37,733 nt of DNA from JBHHWH01 sp046756405 (GTDB lineage Bacteria > Actinomycetota > Acidimicrobiia > Spongiisociales > ZC4RG35): contig JBHHWH010000015.1 in the NCBI GenBank assembly GCA_046756405.1, positions 1-37,733 of the forward strand, read 5' to 3'. This document shows positions 1 through 8,106 of this stretch, one piece after another. Under the pieces are notes generated by a model that saw only the letters and a list, made by a program, of their open reading frames with translations, searched no databases and was not told the DNA's origin. The translations under genes and the position numbers were made by a program. Every line of letters begins with the position of its first letter. Position 1 is the stretch's first letter.

Positions 1-955
1 TCCCCTCGGAGGTGACCCGCACCCTCCCCCGGTCGCCGGTGGAGACCTCGACGATCTCCATGGCCTCCCCCAGTTGGGCGGCCAGGGCGGCGAGGCGGGG
101 ATCGTCGACACAGATCACCCCGACCTCAGCCTTCTCGAAGATCTCCGCTTTGGCCTCGACGATGCGCTCCTCGGTCCCGAACCGCTCCAGATGCACCGGT
201 CCCACGGCAACCAGGGCGGAGACCCTGGGGGGGATCCAGCGGCAGAGGGCGGCGATCTCACCGGGACCGTAGGTGCCCATCTCGGCGACGAACACTTCGG
301 TGTCGGGGGTGAGGTTCTCGTTGATGGCCCGGGCCAGCCCCATTCGGTTGTTGAACGAAGCCGGGCTGGCCAGGGTCCGGCGGACACCGGAGAGGAGGTG
401 GGCCACGTAGGCCTTGGTGGTGGTCTTCCCATAGGAGCCGGTTATCGCCACCACCTCGACGTCCGCGACTTTGAGCTTGCGGGCGGCGCGATCCACCCAC
501 TTCTGGCCCAGCCGTCCCTCCAAGGGCTCGACCAGGACCAGGGCCAGATCGACGACGAGAGGAAGACCCGCCAGGCCTCCGGCGATCAAGGCGGGAACGT
601 CCAGGCCCGCACCGAGCCCGTACACCGCCAGGGCCAGCACACCGCTAACGGCGGCAAGACGCCGCAGCCGGGAGGTCCAGGCCAGAGGAGAGGTGACACC
701 TTTGATGCCCAGGCCGATGGGCCCCACCTGGGCGACCACGGCCAGAAACGCCAGCCAGGGGTTGACGAGGCTACCTAGCACTCCCGCTATGGCGAGGAGG
801 AGAAGGATCACGTTGGTCGGGGTAATCGTCCACCAGCGAAGAGCGAAACGGGTGGCCGCTGGCGCCAGGTAGTGCTCCCTCTGGGCGATACGCAGCCAGC
901 GAATCCCGGCGGGGATCGAGGCCGCAACAGCGGCGAGGGCTAGGAGCCAGCTCAT
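1..955 (-). CDS. Membrane-anchored Mur ligase, MurF-like (3' end outside window)
   Basis: The first 318 residues are visible; the rest lies left of the window. Residues about 1-20, 45-82 and 100-142 are hydrophobic and suggest three to four membrane segments. A Mur-ligase central domain follows: P-loop TGSYGKTTT at 172-180, FNNRMG at 201-206, AEMGTYGPGEI at 224-234 and VGPVHLERFGTEE at 251-263. The last two match the Mur-ligase metal/ATP site and are closest to MurF, which joins D-Ala-D-Ala to the UDP-MurNAc-tripeptide. The usual N-terminal UDP-substrate domain is absent and the membrane segment stands in its place, so the substrate may be lipid-linked or otherwise different. The ATG overlaps the hydrolase stop (ATGA), implying translational coupling. 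The family is clear; the exact reaction is inferred. Confidence 0.8.
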   Translation of the reverse strand, partial: MSWLLALAAVAASIPAGIRWLRIAQREHYLAPAATRFALRWWTITPTNVILLLLAIAGVLGSLVNPWLAFLAVVAQVGPIGLGIKGVTSPLAWTSRLRRLAAVSGVLALAVYGLGAGLDVPALIAGGLAGLPLVVDLALVLVEPLEGRLGQKWVDRAARKLKVADVEVVAITGSYGKTTTKAYVAHLLSGVRRTLASPASFNNRMGLARAINENLTPDTEVFVAEMGTYGPGEIAALCRWIPPRVSALVAVGPVHLERFGTEERIVEAKAEIFEKAEVGVICVDDPRLAALAAQLGEAMEIVEVSTGDRGRVRVTSEG

Positions 956-1701
956 GCCAGGAAAGACTTTATGGCCCTCCGCAGCTCTTCCGGAGCTTCC
1001 AAGGGAAGGTGATGGCCCACGCCCTCTACGACCCGCAGCTCCACCTCGCTGCCCCCCTCCCGGAGCAGCTCGACGCTCCGCCGAGCCACCTCGACGGGTA
1101 CCTCCCTGTCCTCCGAACCCCAAAGCAGCCTCACCGGGCGGCTGAACACCTTGAGCTGATCTTCGTAGCTCTCGTTGATCACCTTGACCAGGATGGAGCG
1201 CATCACGCCACTGGCTGCCCGGTAGTCCGCCGAGCCCCGCCTCTGGCGTAGGGATTCCATGGTGGCGTCAGAGACCAGGCCCTTGCGGTGCAGGGCTCGG
1301 ATCGCCCGGTATCCAAGGGAGGGTCTTCCCGGAGCCTGCAACCGCACCAGGGGTGCGCCGGTGAGGACCAGAGGGCCGACACGATCGGGATGTTGGGCGG
1401 CTAGGCAGACGGCCACCCGACCTCCGAAGGAGTGACCTACGACTACCGGTGGTTCGGCGAAGACAGGTAGAACCTTGGCGACGATACGGGCGTAGCCCTC
1501 GGCCCCGATCACCTCGTCCGGTGGAGGCGAGGACCCGAAGCCGGGAAGGTCGGGCGCCAAGGCCTCCAGATCGTCGAGACTGGGAGAGAAGTCGCGGCCC
1601 CTCCTGCCCCACCCGTGGAGGGCCAGGATCCGCGGTGGGTCTTCACCAAAGACTTCGGCGAAGAGGGCACCTTCGACAAAAGAACGCAAAGCCAAGATCA
1701 A
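952..1701 (-). CDS. Alpha/beta hydrolase
   Basis: A 249-residue alpha/beta-hydrolase-fold protein with an oxyanion-region LHGWG at 28-32, nucleophile elbow GHSFGG at 89-94 (Ser91), acid Asp198 in GSEDREVP and His230 in GVGHH. The catalytic triad is complete; the substrate cannot be read from sequence. The first start here is TTG at 1701. A GAGG lies about 7 bases before the TTG at codon 3, which may be the true start. The gene is first in a unit with the Mur ligase, overlapping it by ATGA, and diverges from the histidine kinase. Coupling suggests a cell-envelope role, but that is only context. Confidence 0.8.
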   Translation of the reverse strand: MILALRSFVEGALFAEVFGEDPPRILALHGWGRRGRDFSPSLDDLEALAPDLPGFGSSPPPDEVIGAEGYARIVAKVLPVFAEPPVVVGHSFGGRVAVCLAAQHPDRVGPLVLTGAPLVRLQAPGRPSLGYRAIRALHRKGLVSDATMESLRQRRGSADYRAASGVMRSILVKVINESYEDQLKVFSRPVRLLWGSEDREVPVEVARRSVELLREGGSEVELRVVEGVGHHLPLEAPEELRRAIKSFLA

Positions 1702-1754
1702 TCCTCTATCTGGGAGGGAGAAACGCCGAGAATACAGGTGGAGGACTGGGACCT

Positions 1755-3542
1755 ATGACCGCCGAAGCTCCTGAACCCACGGTTCACGAGGCGATGGCCC
1801 GTTTCCGGGCGTCGCTACTTCGGCGCGCCTCGGCGGTGGCGTGGGTGCCCCTGATCATCATCGGCGCCCAGGCGGTGAGGAGCCAGGTCTTCATGCTCAG
1901 GGAGTTCTACCTGCCCATGGGGGGCATTGCCGGGCTGCTGGTGATCTCCACCGCCACCCGCTGGGACCGGCTGATGAGGACCCGGGTGGCGCCGTGGCTG
2001 GCCACGGTCTGGCTGCTCCTCCTCATCGGCGGGATCACCTCGCTGGGCACGATCCCCGAGCTGGCCACCACCGCACAACCCATTTTGTTTGGCGCCGCTG
2101 CTGTCTCCGGCCTGCTCCTTACCTGGTGGGCTCATGCCTTTCTCACCGTGGCCATCGCGATGGCTGTCGGAGTCCTCTCCTTCCAGCTCGGCCAGGCCGA
2201 CGCCATCCCCGACGTCATCGCCCCGGTGGTGACCGTTGCCGTGGTCGCCGCCGCCACAGCGCTGCTGGGCTTCGAGTTTGAGAAGGAGACCCTGGTCTCG
2301 GTGAAGAGCGAGAAAGAACTGGAAGGTCAGCGTCTCGACTTCGAGCGCCTCTACGAAGTCTCGGCGACCCTTGCCAGGGCCGAGTCGCTCTCGGAGATCG
2401 TGCCCCCTTTGGTGGGGACGATCTGCAAGTACCTCGATGCCCAGGTCGGTGTCGTGCTCCTCCACGATCCTGACATGCAGCGCCTGGAGGTTATGAGTCC
2501 CATCTGGGTGAACGGCTACCCGCTGGAGACAGATCCGATCGCCGTGAACATCCAGGCACCCAGCGTCGTCGCCCAAACCTACCGGGCCACCAGACCAATC
2601 CTGGTGCGCCACGTCGACCCCGACTCGGACAGCCACACCCTGCTCAAGGAACTGGGACTCAAACAGGCCCTGGTCTCCCCCCTCAAGGTGGAGTCGATGC
2701 GGGTAGGGGTAATCGTCATCGGAGATCCCTACACCGGCGAGTTCACCGAGGAGCAGCTCGAACAGCTCGGGTCGCTGTCCGCCCCAGCCGGACTAGTTCT
2801 CAGCCAGATCGAACGCTACGAGGCCCAGGCGGAGATGGCACGCCGGCTGGAGGAGGTGGCCCAGATGAAGAGCGACTTCGTCTCAACTGTCTCTCACGAG
2901 CTGCGCAGCCCTCTGACTTCGATCATCGGCTCCCTGGACACGGTGAGCAGACCGGAGCTGGCTCCAAAGGAGCCTACCTCGCAGCAGCTTCTGATGAGCG
3001 CCCGCCGCCAGGCCGGACGGCTCCAGCGACTCATCGAGAACCTGCTGGTGGTGAGCCGGATTGACCGTGGAGCGATCCCGGTCCACCCCGAGGACCTTCC
3101 TCTGAAGGAGATCTTCGACGAAGTCAACCGCACCGTGTCCATCGAACCGACCATCGCTATAGACCCGGAACACCTGGCGGTGCGGGCAGACCGGGACCAT
3201 CTGATGCGGATCATGATCAACCTGGTGGAGAACGCCGCCAAGTACGCCCCTGGCAGCCCGGTGGAGCTGTTCGGCTGGCACCAGGGAGGTCGGGCTTTCA
3301 TGGCCGTGGTGGACCACGGTCCCGGGATTCCCGAGGAGGCCCGGGAGAAGGTCTTCGAGCGTTTCACCCAACTCGACCAGTCCGACACTCGCGCCAAGGG
3401 AGGCACCGGTCTGGGCCTGTCCATCGTTAAGAGCCTCAGCGAAGTGATGGGGGGCTCGGTGCGGATCGAGGCTACCGAAGGCGGCGGCGCCACCTTCATC
3501 GTGGAACTGCCAGTGGCCCGGACGGTCTCGATCGACGCCTAG
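1755..3542 (+). CDS. Membrane sensor histidine kinase with GAF domain
   Basis: A 595-residue kinase. About five to six membrane segments fill residues 27-172, followed by a short coiled linker, a GAF-like domain at roughly 200-350 and a second coiled linker. The HisKA H-box is SHELRSP with phospho-acceptor His381. The HATPase domain has N-box NLVENAAKYAP (Asn493), G1 DHGPGIP, F-box FERFTQ and G2 GGTGLGLSIVK from about 549. I chose ATG 1755 because a GGAGG lies about 10 bases upstream; the open frame continues upstream into the divergent hydrolase and that part is unlikely to be coding. No response regulator is adjacent, so it is an orphan whose partner is elsewhere. Its TAG stop shares the palindrome CTAG with the convergent fabI stop. 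Confidence 0.9.
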   Translation: MTAEAPEPTVHEAMARFRASLLRRASAVAWVPLIIIGAQAVRSQVFMLREFYLPMGGIAGLLVISTATRWDRLMRTRVAPWLATVWLLLLIGGITSLGTIPELATTAQPILFGAAAVSGLLLTWWAHAFLTVAIAMAVGVLSFQLGQADAIPDVIAPVVTVAVVAAATALLGFEFEKETLVSVKSEKELEGQRLDFERLYEVSATLARAESLSEIVPPLVGTICKYLDAQVGVVLLHDPDMQRLEVMSPIWVNGYPLETDPIAVNIQAPSVVAQTYRATRPILVRHVDPDSDSHTLLKELGLKQALVSPLKVESMRVGVIVIGDPYTGEFTEEQLEQLGSLSAPAGLVLSQIERYEAQAEMARRLEEVAQMKSDFVSTVSHELRSPLTSIIGSLDTVSRPELAPKEPTSQQLLMSARRQAGRLQRLIENLLVVSRIDRGAIPVHPEDLPLKEIFDEVNRTVSIEPTIAIDPEHLAVRADRDHLMRIMINLVENAAKYAPGSPVELFGWHQGGRAFMAVVDHGPGIPEEAREKVFERFTQLDQSDTRAKGGTGLGLSIVKSLSEVMGGSVRIEATEGGGATFIVELPVARTVSIDA

Positions 3543-4333
3543 TCGGACCCTTCCGGCTCGGAGCCGGCGGCCACAGCGTGGAAACCTCCATCGACGTGGA
3601 CCACCTCGCCGGTGGTCATGGGTGACCAGTCGCTGAGGAGGACACACACCATCCGGGCCACCGGATCGGGGTTCGTGGTGTCCCAGGACAGCGGCGACCG
3701 TTCCGCCCATACCTGGTCGAACTTGGCGAAACCGGGAATCGACTTGGCGGCCACGGTGCTCAACGGCCCCGCCGACACGGCGTTCACCCTGATCCCGTAG
3801 CGACCGAGGTCCCGTGCCAGGTACCGGGTGACACTCTGGAGGGCCGACTTGGCCACGCCCATCCAGTCGTACGCCGGCCAAGCCTGGGTGTTGTCGAAGT
3901 CCATGGCCACCAGGGCCCCTCCCCCGGCCTCTTTCATCAGCGGCAGCAGAGCCACGGCGAGGGTCTTGTAGGAGAACGCCGAGGTCAGAAAGGCGGTCTG
4001 CGCCGACTCGGCGGGCGTGTTCAAGAAGTTGCCGCCCAGAGCATCGGCAGGAGCGAAGGCGATGGCATGGAGGGCGCCGTCGACCTTGCCCCATCGTCGG
4101 GTCAGATCGGCGGTGAGGTTCGCGATGTGCTCGGGGTTGTTTATGTCTAGTTCAAGGACGTCACAGGGTTCGGGGAGGCGCTGCACGGACCTCTCGGTCA
4201 GGCGGAGTCCCCGACCGAACCCGGTGGCAATAATCTCGGCGCCCTGCTCCTGGGCGATCCGAGCCGTGTGCCAGGCGATGGAATCGTCGGTGAGGATCCC
4301 AGTGATGACGAGCTTCTTTCCTTCCAGCAGCAT
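3539..4333 (-). CDS. fabI: Enoyl-[acyl-carrier-protein] reductase (NADH), InhA-like
   Basis: A 264-residue SDR-family reductase for the last step of each fatty-acid elongation cycle in the cytoplasm. The cofactor region GILTDDSIAWHTARIAQEQG (12-31) matches mycobacterial InhA, as do LELDINNPEH, MDFDNTQAWPAYDWMGVAKSA and VCVLLSDWSPMTTGEVVHVDGG (in part). The catalytic pair is Tyr155 and Lys162. At the position of InhA Ser94 (motif HSIGF) this protein has Ala90 (HAIAF). The start overlaps the stop of the upstream membrane protein by one base (TGATG), so the two are translationally coupled. No mycolate genes are visible, so general FAS-II function is more likely than mycolate synthesis. Confidence 0.93.
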   Translation of the reverse strand: MLLEGKKLVITGILTDDSIAWHTARIAQEQGAEIIATGFGRGLRLTERSVQRLPEPCDVLELDINNPEHIANLTADLTRRWGKVDGALHAIAFAPADALGGNFLNTPAESAQTAFLTSAFSYKTLAVALLPLMKEAGGGALVAMDFDNTQAWPAYDWMGVAKSALQSVTRYLARDLGRYGIRVNAVSAGPLSTVAAKSIPGFAKFDQVWAERSPLSWDTTNPDPVARMVCVLLSDWSPMTTGEVVHVDGGFHAVAAGSEPEGSD

Positions 4334-4707
4334 CAGAAGTTGTTTCCGAAGGTCATGATGCCACGAATGCTCAACCCCATCGTGAACAGCAGCAGCAGCC
4401 CGTAGTAGAGGGCCGGGCGCTTGCGGAACTGGGCCCGGTAGATGTAAGTGAAGGTGAAGGTCACGGCTATTACGACACCGTAGAACACATGCTGGTTACC
4501 GGGGTCGAGACCGAGGAGGCTCATGCTCATGACGCCGAGGACGACCTGCACCAGCAGACCGGCTATGGCCACCCCGACACTCCAGTAGAAGGGACGGGGT
4601 ACCGGGTTGCGGTTGCGGATGACCACCCCCCAGATCCCGACCAGTCCGCTGACGCCCGCGGCGATGTATCCCCAGACACTGTGTATCTCGTTCACGGCGA
4701 GGAGCAT
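4333..4707 (-). CDS. Small four-helix membrane protein
   Basis: A 124-residue integral membrane protein with predicted helices at about 8-30, 41-63, 73-92 and 99-120. I do not recognise the family. Helix 2 (LVQVVLGVMSM) faintly recalls the CtaA/COX15 or DUF420 style of small haem-associated membrane proteins. His9 and His73 sit near helix ends, but that is not enough for a call. The open frame continues upstream to 4893, but that part overlaps the divergent small gene, so ATG 4707 is preferred; no good ribosome site is seen. It is coupled by TGATG to fabI, the only contextual clue. Confidence 0.65.
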   Translation of the reverse strand: MLLAVNEIHSVWGYIAAGVSGLVGIWGVVIRNRNPVPRPFYWSVGVAIAGLLVQVVLGVMSMSLLGLDPGNQHVFYGVVIAVTFTFTYIYRAQFRKRPALYYGLLLLFTMGLSIRGIMTFGNNF

Positions 4708-4756
4708 AGGGATTGCCAAAGAGAAACCGCTCTGGCACCATAATATTCGTGGTGAA

Positions 4757-4763
4757 GGAGGTG
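4757..4763 (+). promoter_or_regulatory. Strong ribosome binding site
   Basis: A GGAGGTG-type site lies about six bases before ATG 4769. It decides that start over the longer open frame, which begins at 4607 inside the divergent membrane protein gene. A weak -10-like CATAAT lies at 4739-4744. Confidence 0.75.
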
Positions 4764-4768
4764 CCAGG

Positions 4769-5029
4769 ATGTTCGAGGCGGTCCAGTTCATTGAGCTAAG
4801 AGGCGTTTTCGAGCCCGGGGAAGTGGTGCTTGGCGAGTTCCCCGACGAGGTGAGTGCGGTCGAGGCCGCCCGGGATGCCCGTCGGGCATTCATGGAAAAC
4901 GGCTCCGCCGACTACGCCTGGTGGATCGTCCGTCGCAAGGGCGCCCGGCTGGCCGAGTTCATCGCCGACTCCCGGTCCGAAAAGGAGTTCGTCCTCGACC
5001 TGACCTCCGGCCAGCTTCTCGAAGTCTGA
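4769..5029 (+). CDS. Small soluble hypothetical protein
   Basis: An 86-residue protein without signal peptide or membrane segment. The start is fixed by a strong ribosome site. It is acidic at the N-terminus and has a WWIVRRKGARLAEFIADS stretch (about 50-67) followed by a short hydrophobic strand, LVDL-like, near the end. I do not recognise the family. The regular alternation of charged and hydrophobic residues and clean codon use favour a real gene. It diverges from the small membrane protein and converges on tag with a gap of four bases. No function can be proposed. Confidence 0.7.
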   Translation: MFEAVQFIELRGVFEPGEVVLGEFPDEVSAVEAARDARRAFMENGSADYAWWIVRRKGARLAEFIADSRSEKEFVLDLTSGQLLEV

Positions 5030-5033
5030 CCTT

Positions 5034-5627
5034 TCACGGCCTGGCGAGGGCCTCCCTTGCCGCCGCCACCAGTTCCCTGACGTGACAGCCTTCGAGGTGG
5101 TCGTTGACCAGTCCCATGGCCTGCATGAAGGCGTAGGCGGTGGTGGGACCGACAAAGGTGAAGCCCCGCTTCTTCAGGTCCCGAGCCAGAGCCTCAGACT
5201 CAGGGGTCTTGGTGTCCCGGACGTCCGACGTCTCCGACTCGTAGCGCCACACGAAGGCGGCGAAGGAGCCTTGCTCTTCGATCAACTCCAGGCAGCGGCG
5301 GGCGTTGTTGATGGTGGATTCGATCTTGCCCCGATGACGGACGATCCCAGGGTCCTGGAGTAAGCGTTCTACATCTCCTCCGTCCATCGCTGCCACCTGT
5401 GCGATGTCGAAGTTGTGAAAGGCGGCACGGAAGTTGTCTCGCTTGCGGAGGATGGTCAGCCACGACAGTCCTGATTGGAAGCCTTCCAAGCAGAGCTTCT
5501 CGAAGAGGACGCGGTCGTCGGTCACCGGATAACCCCACTCGGTGTCGTGGTATCGGGCGTATTCGGGCGGCGAGCAGCCCCACCAGCATCGGGGCAGGCC
5601 GTCTTCGCCGGTGTCGACGTTGAACAT
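5034..5627 (-). CDS. tag: DNA-3-methyladenine glycosylase I
   Basis: A 197-residue base-excision repair enzyme that removes 3-methyladenine from alkylated DNA. It aligns by eye with E. coli Tag along its whole length: RCWWG...YHDTEWG, LCLEGFQSGLSWLTILRKR, GIVRHRGKIESTINNAR, LKKRGFTFVGPTTAYAFMQA and GLVNDHLEGC. The Zn ligands are Cys14, His27, His177 and Cys181, and the purine-pocket Glu is Glu48. The frame is open far upstream, but ATG 5627 matches the family start and has a TATCGT -10 box six bases before it, so a leaderless mRNA is likely. Confidence 0.95.
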   Translation of the reverse strand: MFNVDTGEDGLPRCWWGCSPPEYARYHDTEWGYPVTDDRVLFEKLCLEGFQSGLSWLTILRKRDNFRAAFHNFDIAQVAAMDGGDVERLLQDPGIVRHRGKIESTINNARRCLELIEEQGSFAAFVWRYESETSDVRDTKTPESEALARDLKKRGFTFVGPTTAYAFMQAMGLVNDHLEGCHVRELVAAAREALARP

Positions 5628-5633
5628 CAGGTC

Positions 5634-5639
5634 ACGATA
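5634..5639 (-). promoter_or_regulatory. -10 box for leaderless tag
   Basis: TATCGT (minus strand) ends six bases before ATG 5627, which places transcription start at or next to the start codon. No clear -35 is visible. Confidence 0.5.
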
Positions 5640-5665
5640 GGAGGGGAATTGGGAGCGGGGACGGG

Positions 5666-6706
5666 TCAGGGAGGATCGTGGCTGGGAGCGATGAACCGTA
5701 TCCGCCCCGGTCCCAGACTGGGATCGATCCGGTAGCCCCAGCCGTGCACAACTACTTGATGGTGGAACCAGCACAAGGTTGTCAAGTTCTCCGGGTCGGT
5801 GGAACCCCCTTCTGACCAGGGAATGATGTGGTGAACCTGGAGCCGGTAACGACTCGAACACCCATCGGCGGTACATCCTCCGTCGCGGTGGAGGATGAAG
5901 CGTCGCATCGAGGGCTTGATCACCCGGCTGCGACGCCCCAGGGCCAGGGGCTTCCCGTTGCGGAGGCCGATGGTCTCCACCCTGCCGGTGCACGCCAGGC
6001 GGTCGAGGGTCTCGTGCCCCACCGGCGTCCCCGCCTCCGACTCGGCTCCGTTCTCATCGACGAAGACGGTGATCAGAGGCGTGGAACGGGATCCGGTGGA
6101 GCGCTCTTCGCACAGCCGGGTGAGGGCCATCGCCCGCCGGTAGCCAGCCCCGAGGCGCGTGCCGTCGGGAAGGTCGGGGATGAGATCGCCCTCCTCGGTG
6201 AGCGACTTGAAGACCACCGGTCCTGCGTAGCCGTCTAGGCGCCCCCACACGTCCCAGATCGACTCGTCGAGGTTGGGTTGAAGAGTGAAGTGCTGGGACC
6301 GGTGGGCCTCGTGGTCGTCGACCCGGCGGCGGCGCCGGTGATGGGCTGCCACCCGGCGGATACCCTGGATGTCGAGACCGCGGAGGGAGTCGTCGTGGTG
6401 GATGGCGGGGATCCGGGAGGTGGCCTCGGCCCGGTCGAAGGTGATATCTCCTTCGGCAAGGCTCCAGGACAGCTCCGGGGAGTCCATGAGGCGCTTGGCC
6501 ATGGTGGTAAGGGCATAGGCGGTCTCCCGTGATACGTCGAGACGGCCCGCCACCCACTCCCGCATGTTGCGGCACCCGTCAGCGGTGGGGAGCTGGTAGG
6601 CATCGGCCAACTGCAACAGCATCAACTGCTCCGCCCGGGCCCGGGCAACCGTGGCCTCCAGCTCGACGAGGCGCTGTTCCAACTGATCCGGAGTAATTCC
6701 CTCCAT
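5666..6706 (-). CDS. DUF222 / HNH endonuclease protein (13E12-type), copy 1
   Basis: A 346-residue protein with an N-terminal DUF222 helical domain (motifs NMREWVAGRLDVSRETA and LAEGDITFDRAEATSRI) and a C-terminal HNH nuclease domain: HRDGGCTADGC, then VHHIIPWSEGG with His292 and His293, then NLTTLCWFHHQ. The family is the 13E12 repeat family of mycobacteria, often multi-copy in actinomycetes; its biological role is unsettled. I took ATG 6706 because the frame upstream is low-complexity and a -10 box lies seven bases before it. A second copy of the family begins at 37414 and shares its upstream elements. Confidence 0.9.
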   Translation of the reverse strand: MEGITPDQLEQRLVELEATVARARAEQLMLLQLADAYQLPTADGCRNMREWVAGRLDVSRETAYALTTMAKRLMDSPELSWSLAEGDITFDRAEATSRIPAIHHDDSLRGLDIQGIRRVAAHHRRRRRVDDHEAHRSQHFTLQPNLDESIWDVWGRLDGYAGPVVFKSLTEEGDLIPDLPDGTRLGAGYRRAMALTRLCEERSTGSRSTPLITVFVDENGAESEAGTPVGHETLDRLACTGRVETIGLRNGKPLALGRRSRVIKPSMRRFILHRDGGCTADGCSSRYRLQVHHIIPWSEGGSTDPENLTTLCWFHHQVVVHGWGYRIDPSLGPGRIRFIAPSHDPP

Positions 6707-6713
6707 GGTGGAC

Positions 6714-6736
6714 AACGTACGGGGAGGGAGTGACAA
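6714..6736 (-). promoter_or_regulatory. PafBC-type damage promoter of DUF222 copy 1
   Basis: Minus strand: TTGTCA (6736-6731), 11 bases, then TACGTT (6719-6714), then seven bases to ATG 6706. The spacing is that of the mycobacterial RecA-independent promoter TTGTCRgtg-N8-TAnnnT; the gtg triplet is not conserved here (CTC). Confidence 0.6.
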
Positions 6737-6764
6737 GAAAGGGTCCAAAAAACAGGGGTTTTCA

Positions 6765-6775
6765 GAAAAAAATCT
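6765..6775 (-). promoter_or_regulatory. Shared AGATTTTTTTC box, copy 1
   Basis: Minus strand AGATTTTTTTC, 28 bases upstream of the TTGTCA box. The same 11-mer lies 26 bases before the equivalent box of DUF222 copy 2 (37346-37356). It sits inside a wide inverted repeat GGGTCC (6741-6746) / GGACCC (6777-6782). Confidence 0.45.
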
Positions 6776-6911
6776 AGGACCCGGGTCAGCCCTGTTGGAT
6801 GTGGGCCGATTCGACCTCGAGTTCCCGGGGGCGCGGCCCCGTGTATGTCCGCCAGTAGGAACATCGCCGGCTCGCAGATAGAGGGAACCGCTGACGCTCC
6901 CTGGGGCGTCA

Positions 6912-6917
6912 TAGAGT
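6912..6917 (+). promoter_or_regulatory. -10 box of lipoprotein gene
   Basis: TAGAGT, followed seven bases later by ATG 6925, fits a leaderless start. A CTGACG at 6891-6896 is a possible but short-spaced (15 bases) -35. Confidence 0.5.
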
Positions 6918-6924
6918 CGTGTCG

Positions 6925-8100
6925 ATGCCGGTTCGCTTCGGTCTGCTTGCTGTCGGTATGGGGCTGATCGTTGCCGCCTGCGGGAACCCCACGCCCGCGG
7001 GAGAGGCTCCGCTTCCCGTCCCCACACCGCCCTCGACGACGTCCACTACCGAGCCGGTGCCACCCACCACCGTTGAAGGGCCATCGTCGGGCTTGAAGGC
7101 TGCCTGCGGTCCGGTCAGCTTCGACTGGCCGGTTACCGACCTGGACGTCTTCCCTCCCTTCGAAGGCGACTTCGACGACCTCATCCACGAGGGCGCCGTC
7201 GAGGAGTACGAGGCCTCCCGCGCCTGGTGGGAGTCGACCGCTTGGTCGATCGCCAAACGGACCGAGACCGAGCTGGTCCTCTTCGGCCAGGAGAGTGCCA
7301 GCTACACCGACGAACCCCAATTCGCCTATGCCAGCTTCGAGGTAATCGACGGCGAGTGGCGGGCCCGAGGATGGGGAGGGTGCCGGATACAGGTCGTGAG
7401 CGAAGGTCTCGGCATCGCCACCTTCGAGATTGACCGGGATAACCCACCCGAGCCCGGCACCACGACATTGCATCTTCTTGCCACCGAGCGCGCCTGTGCC
7501 AGCGGGCAGTTGCCGCAGGGACGCGAGATCAAGACCTTGGTGGCGGAGACACCTGAGACGGTGGAGATCATCCTGCTGGTCGAACGCCCTAAGGGTGACG
7601 TCCAAACCTGCCAGTCCAACCCGGCGTTTCCCATCACCGTGGAACTTGACGCGCCGCTGGGAAGCAGGGCGATCAAGGACATGTCGATCTACCCGGGGCG
7701 GGACCTGCCCTGGCCTCCCCCACCTGCCGACGGTGTCCTTGTAGTGGGCGTCGGCGGGGATCCGCCGGCACCGGGAACCGCCAACGTCCTCGCCTGGACC
7801 GGCGACTTCGCTGGGGCGCTTCTCTTCGACCCCGACGGCTGGGCGGAGTGGGCCCACCTCTCCCCCCTCCAAGGGTTTCCCACGGCTGTGACGGTGATCG
7901 GGTTCGTCACCGAATGCGGAAGTGGCGGCTGCCCCGAGGAGGTCGAGGGCGACGAAATGGTGGACCTTCCCCGCCTGGGTGCCGAGTGCTCCTCCTCGTG
8001 GACTCCCGTACCGGAGGAAAAGGTCACCATGACCATCCGCTATGCGGGGAACACCTGCACCATCGAGGTCAGCAGCGAACCGATCGGCCCCAGCGGCTAA
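6925..8100 (+). CDS. Secreted lipoprotein of unknown function
   Basis: A 391-residue lipoprotein. The N-terminus MPVRFGLLAVGMGLIVAAC is a lipoprotein signal peptide with lipobox VAAC, so the mature protein starts at Cys19 and is tethered outside the membrane. A Pro/Thr/Ser-rich linker (about 22-55) follows, then a globular region with several Cys residues that could form disulfides (for example in GWGGCR and ECGSGGCPEE). I do not recognise a domain. ATG 6925 is preferred over GTG 6919 because of the -10 box spacing. It is monocistronic, divergent from DUF222 copy 1 and convergent with the acyl-CoA synthetase, six bases apart. Confidence 0.8.
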   Translation: MPVRFGLLAVGMGLIVAACGNPTPAGEAPLPVPTPPSTTSTTEPVPPTTVEGPSSGLKAACGPVSFDWPVTDLDVFPPFEGDFDDLIHEGAVEEYEASRAWWESTAWSIAKRTETELVLFGQESASYTDEPQFAYASFEVIDGEWRARGWGGCRIQVVSEGLGIATFEIDRDNPPEPGTTTLHLLATERACASGQLPQGREIKTLVAETPETVEIILLVERPKGDVQTCQSNPAFPITVELDAPLGSRAIKDMSIYPGRDLPWPPPPADGVLVVGVGGDPPAPGTANVLAWTGDFAGALLFDPDGWAEWAHLSPLQGFPTAVTVIGFVTECGSGGCPEEVEGDEMVDLPRLGAECSSSWTPVPEEKVTMTIRYAGNTCTIEVSSEPIGPSG

Positions 8101-8106
8101 CGCGCC

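Noticed and set aside
1449..1754. N-terminal extension of the histidine kinase to 1449
   Set aside because: It is Arg/Pro-rich, overlaps the divergent hydrolase on the other strand, and ATG 1755 has a ribosome site.
4607..4768. N-terminal extension of the small protein at 4769
   Set aside because: It overlaps the divergent membrane-protein gene, and the strong GGAGGTG fixes ATG 4769.
6707..6715. DnaA-box-like TTGTCCACC (minus strand)
   Set aside because: A single copy with one mismatch to the actinobacterial box, overlapping a start region; no cluster of boxes and no origin genes.
6707..6720. Possible LexA box before DUF222 copy 1
   Set aside because: Only the inner GTAC and part of one arm (GTTG) fit; the other arm reads CCCC instead of GAAC. 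Kept as a PafBC-type promoter only.
8101..8106. Bidirectional terminator between lipoprotein and acyl-CoA synthetase
   Set aside because: Six bases only, and no inverted repeat spans the junction.
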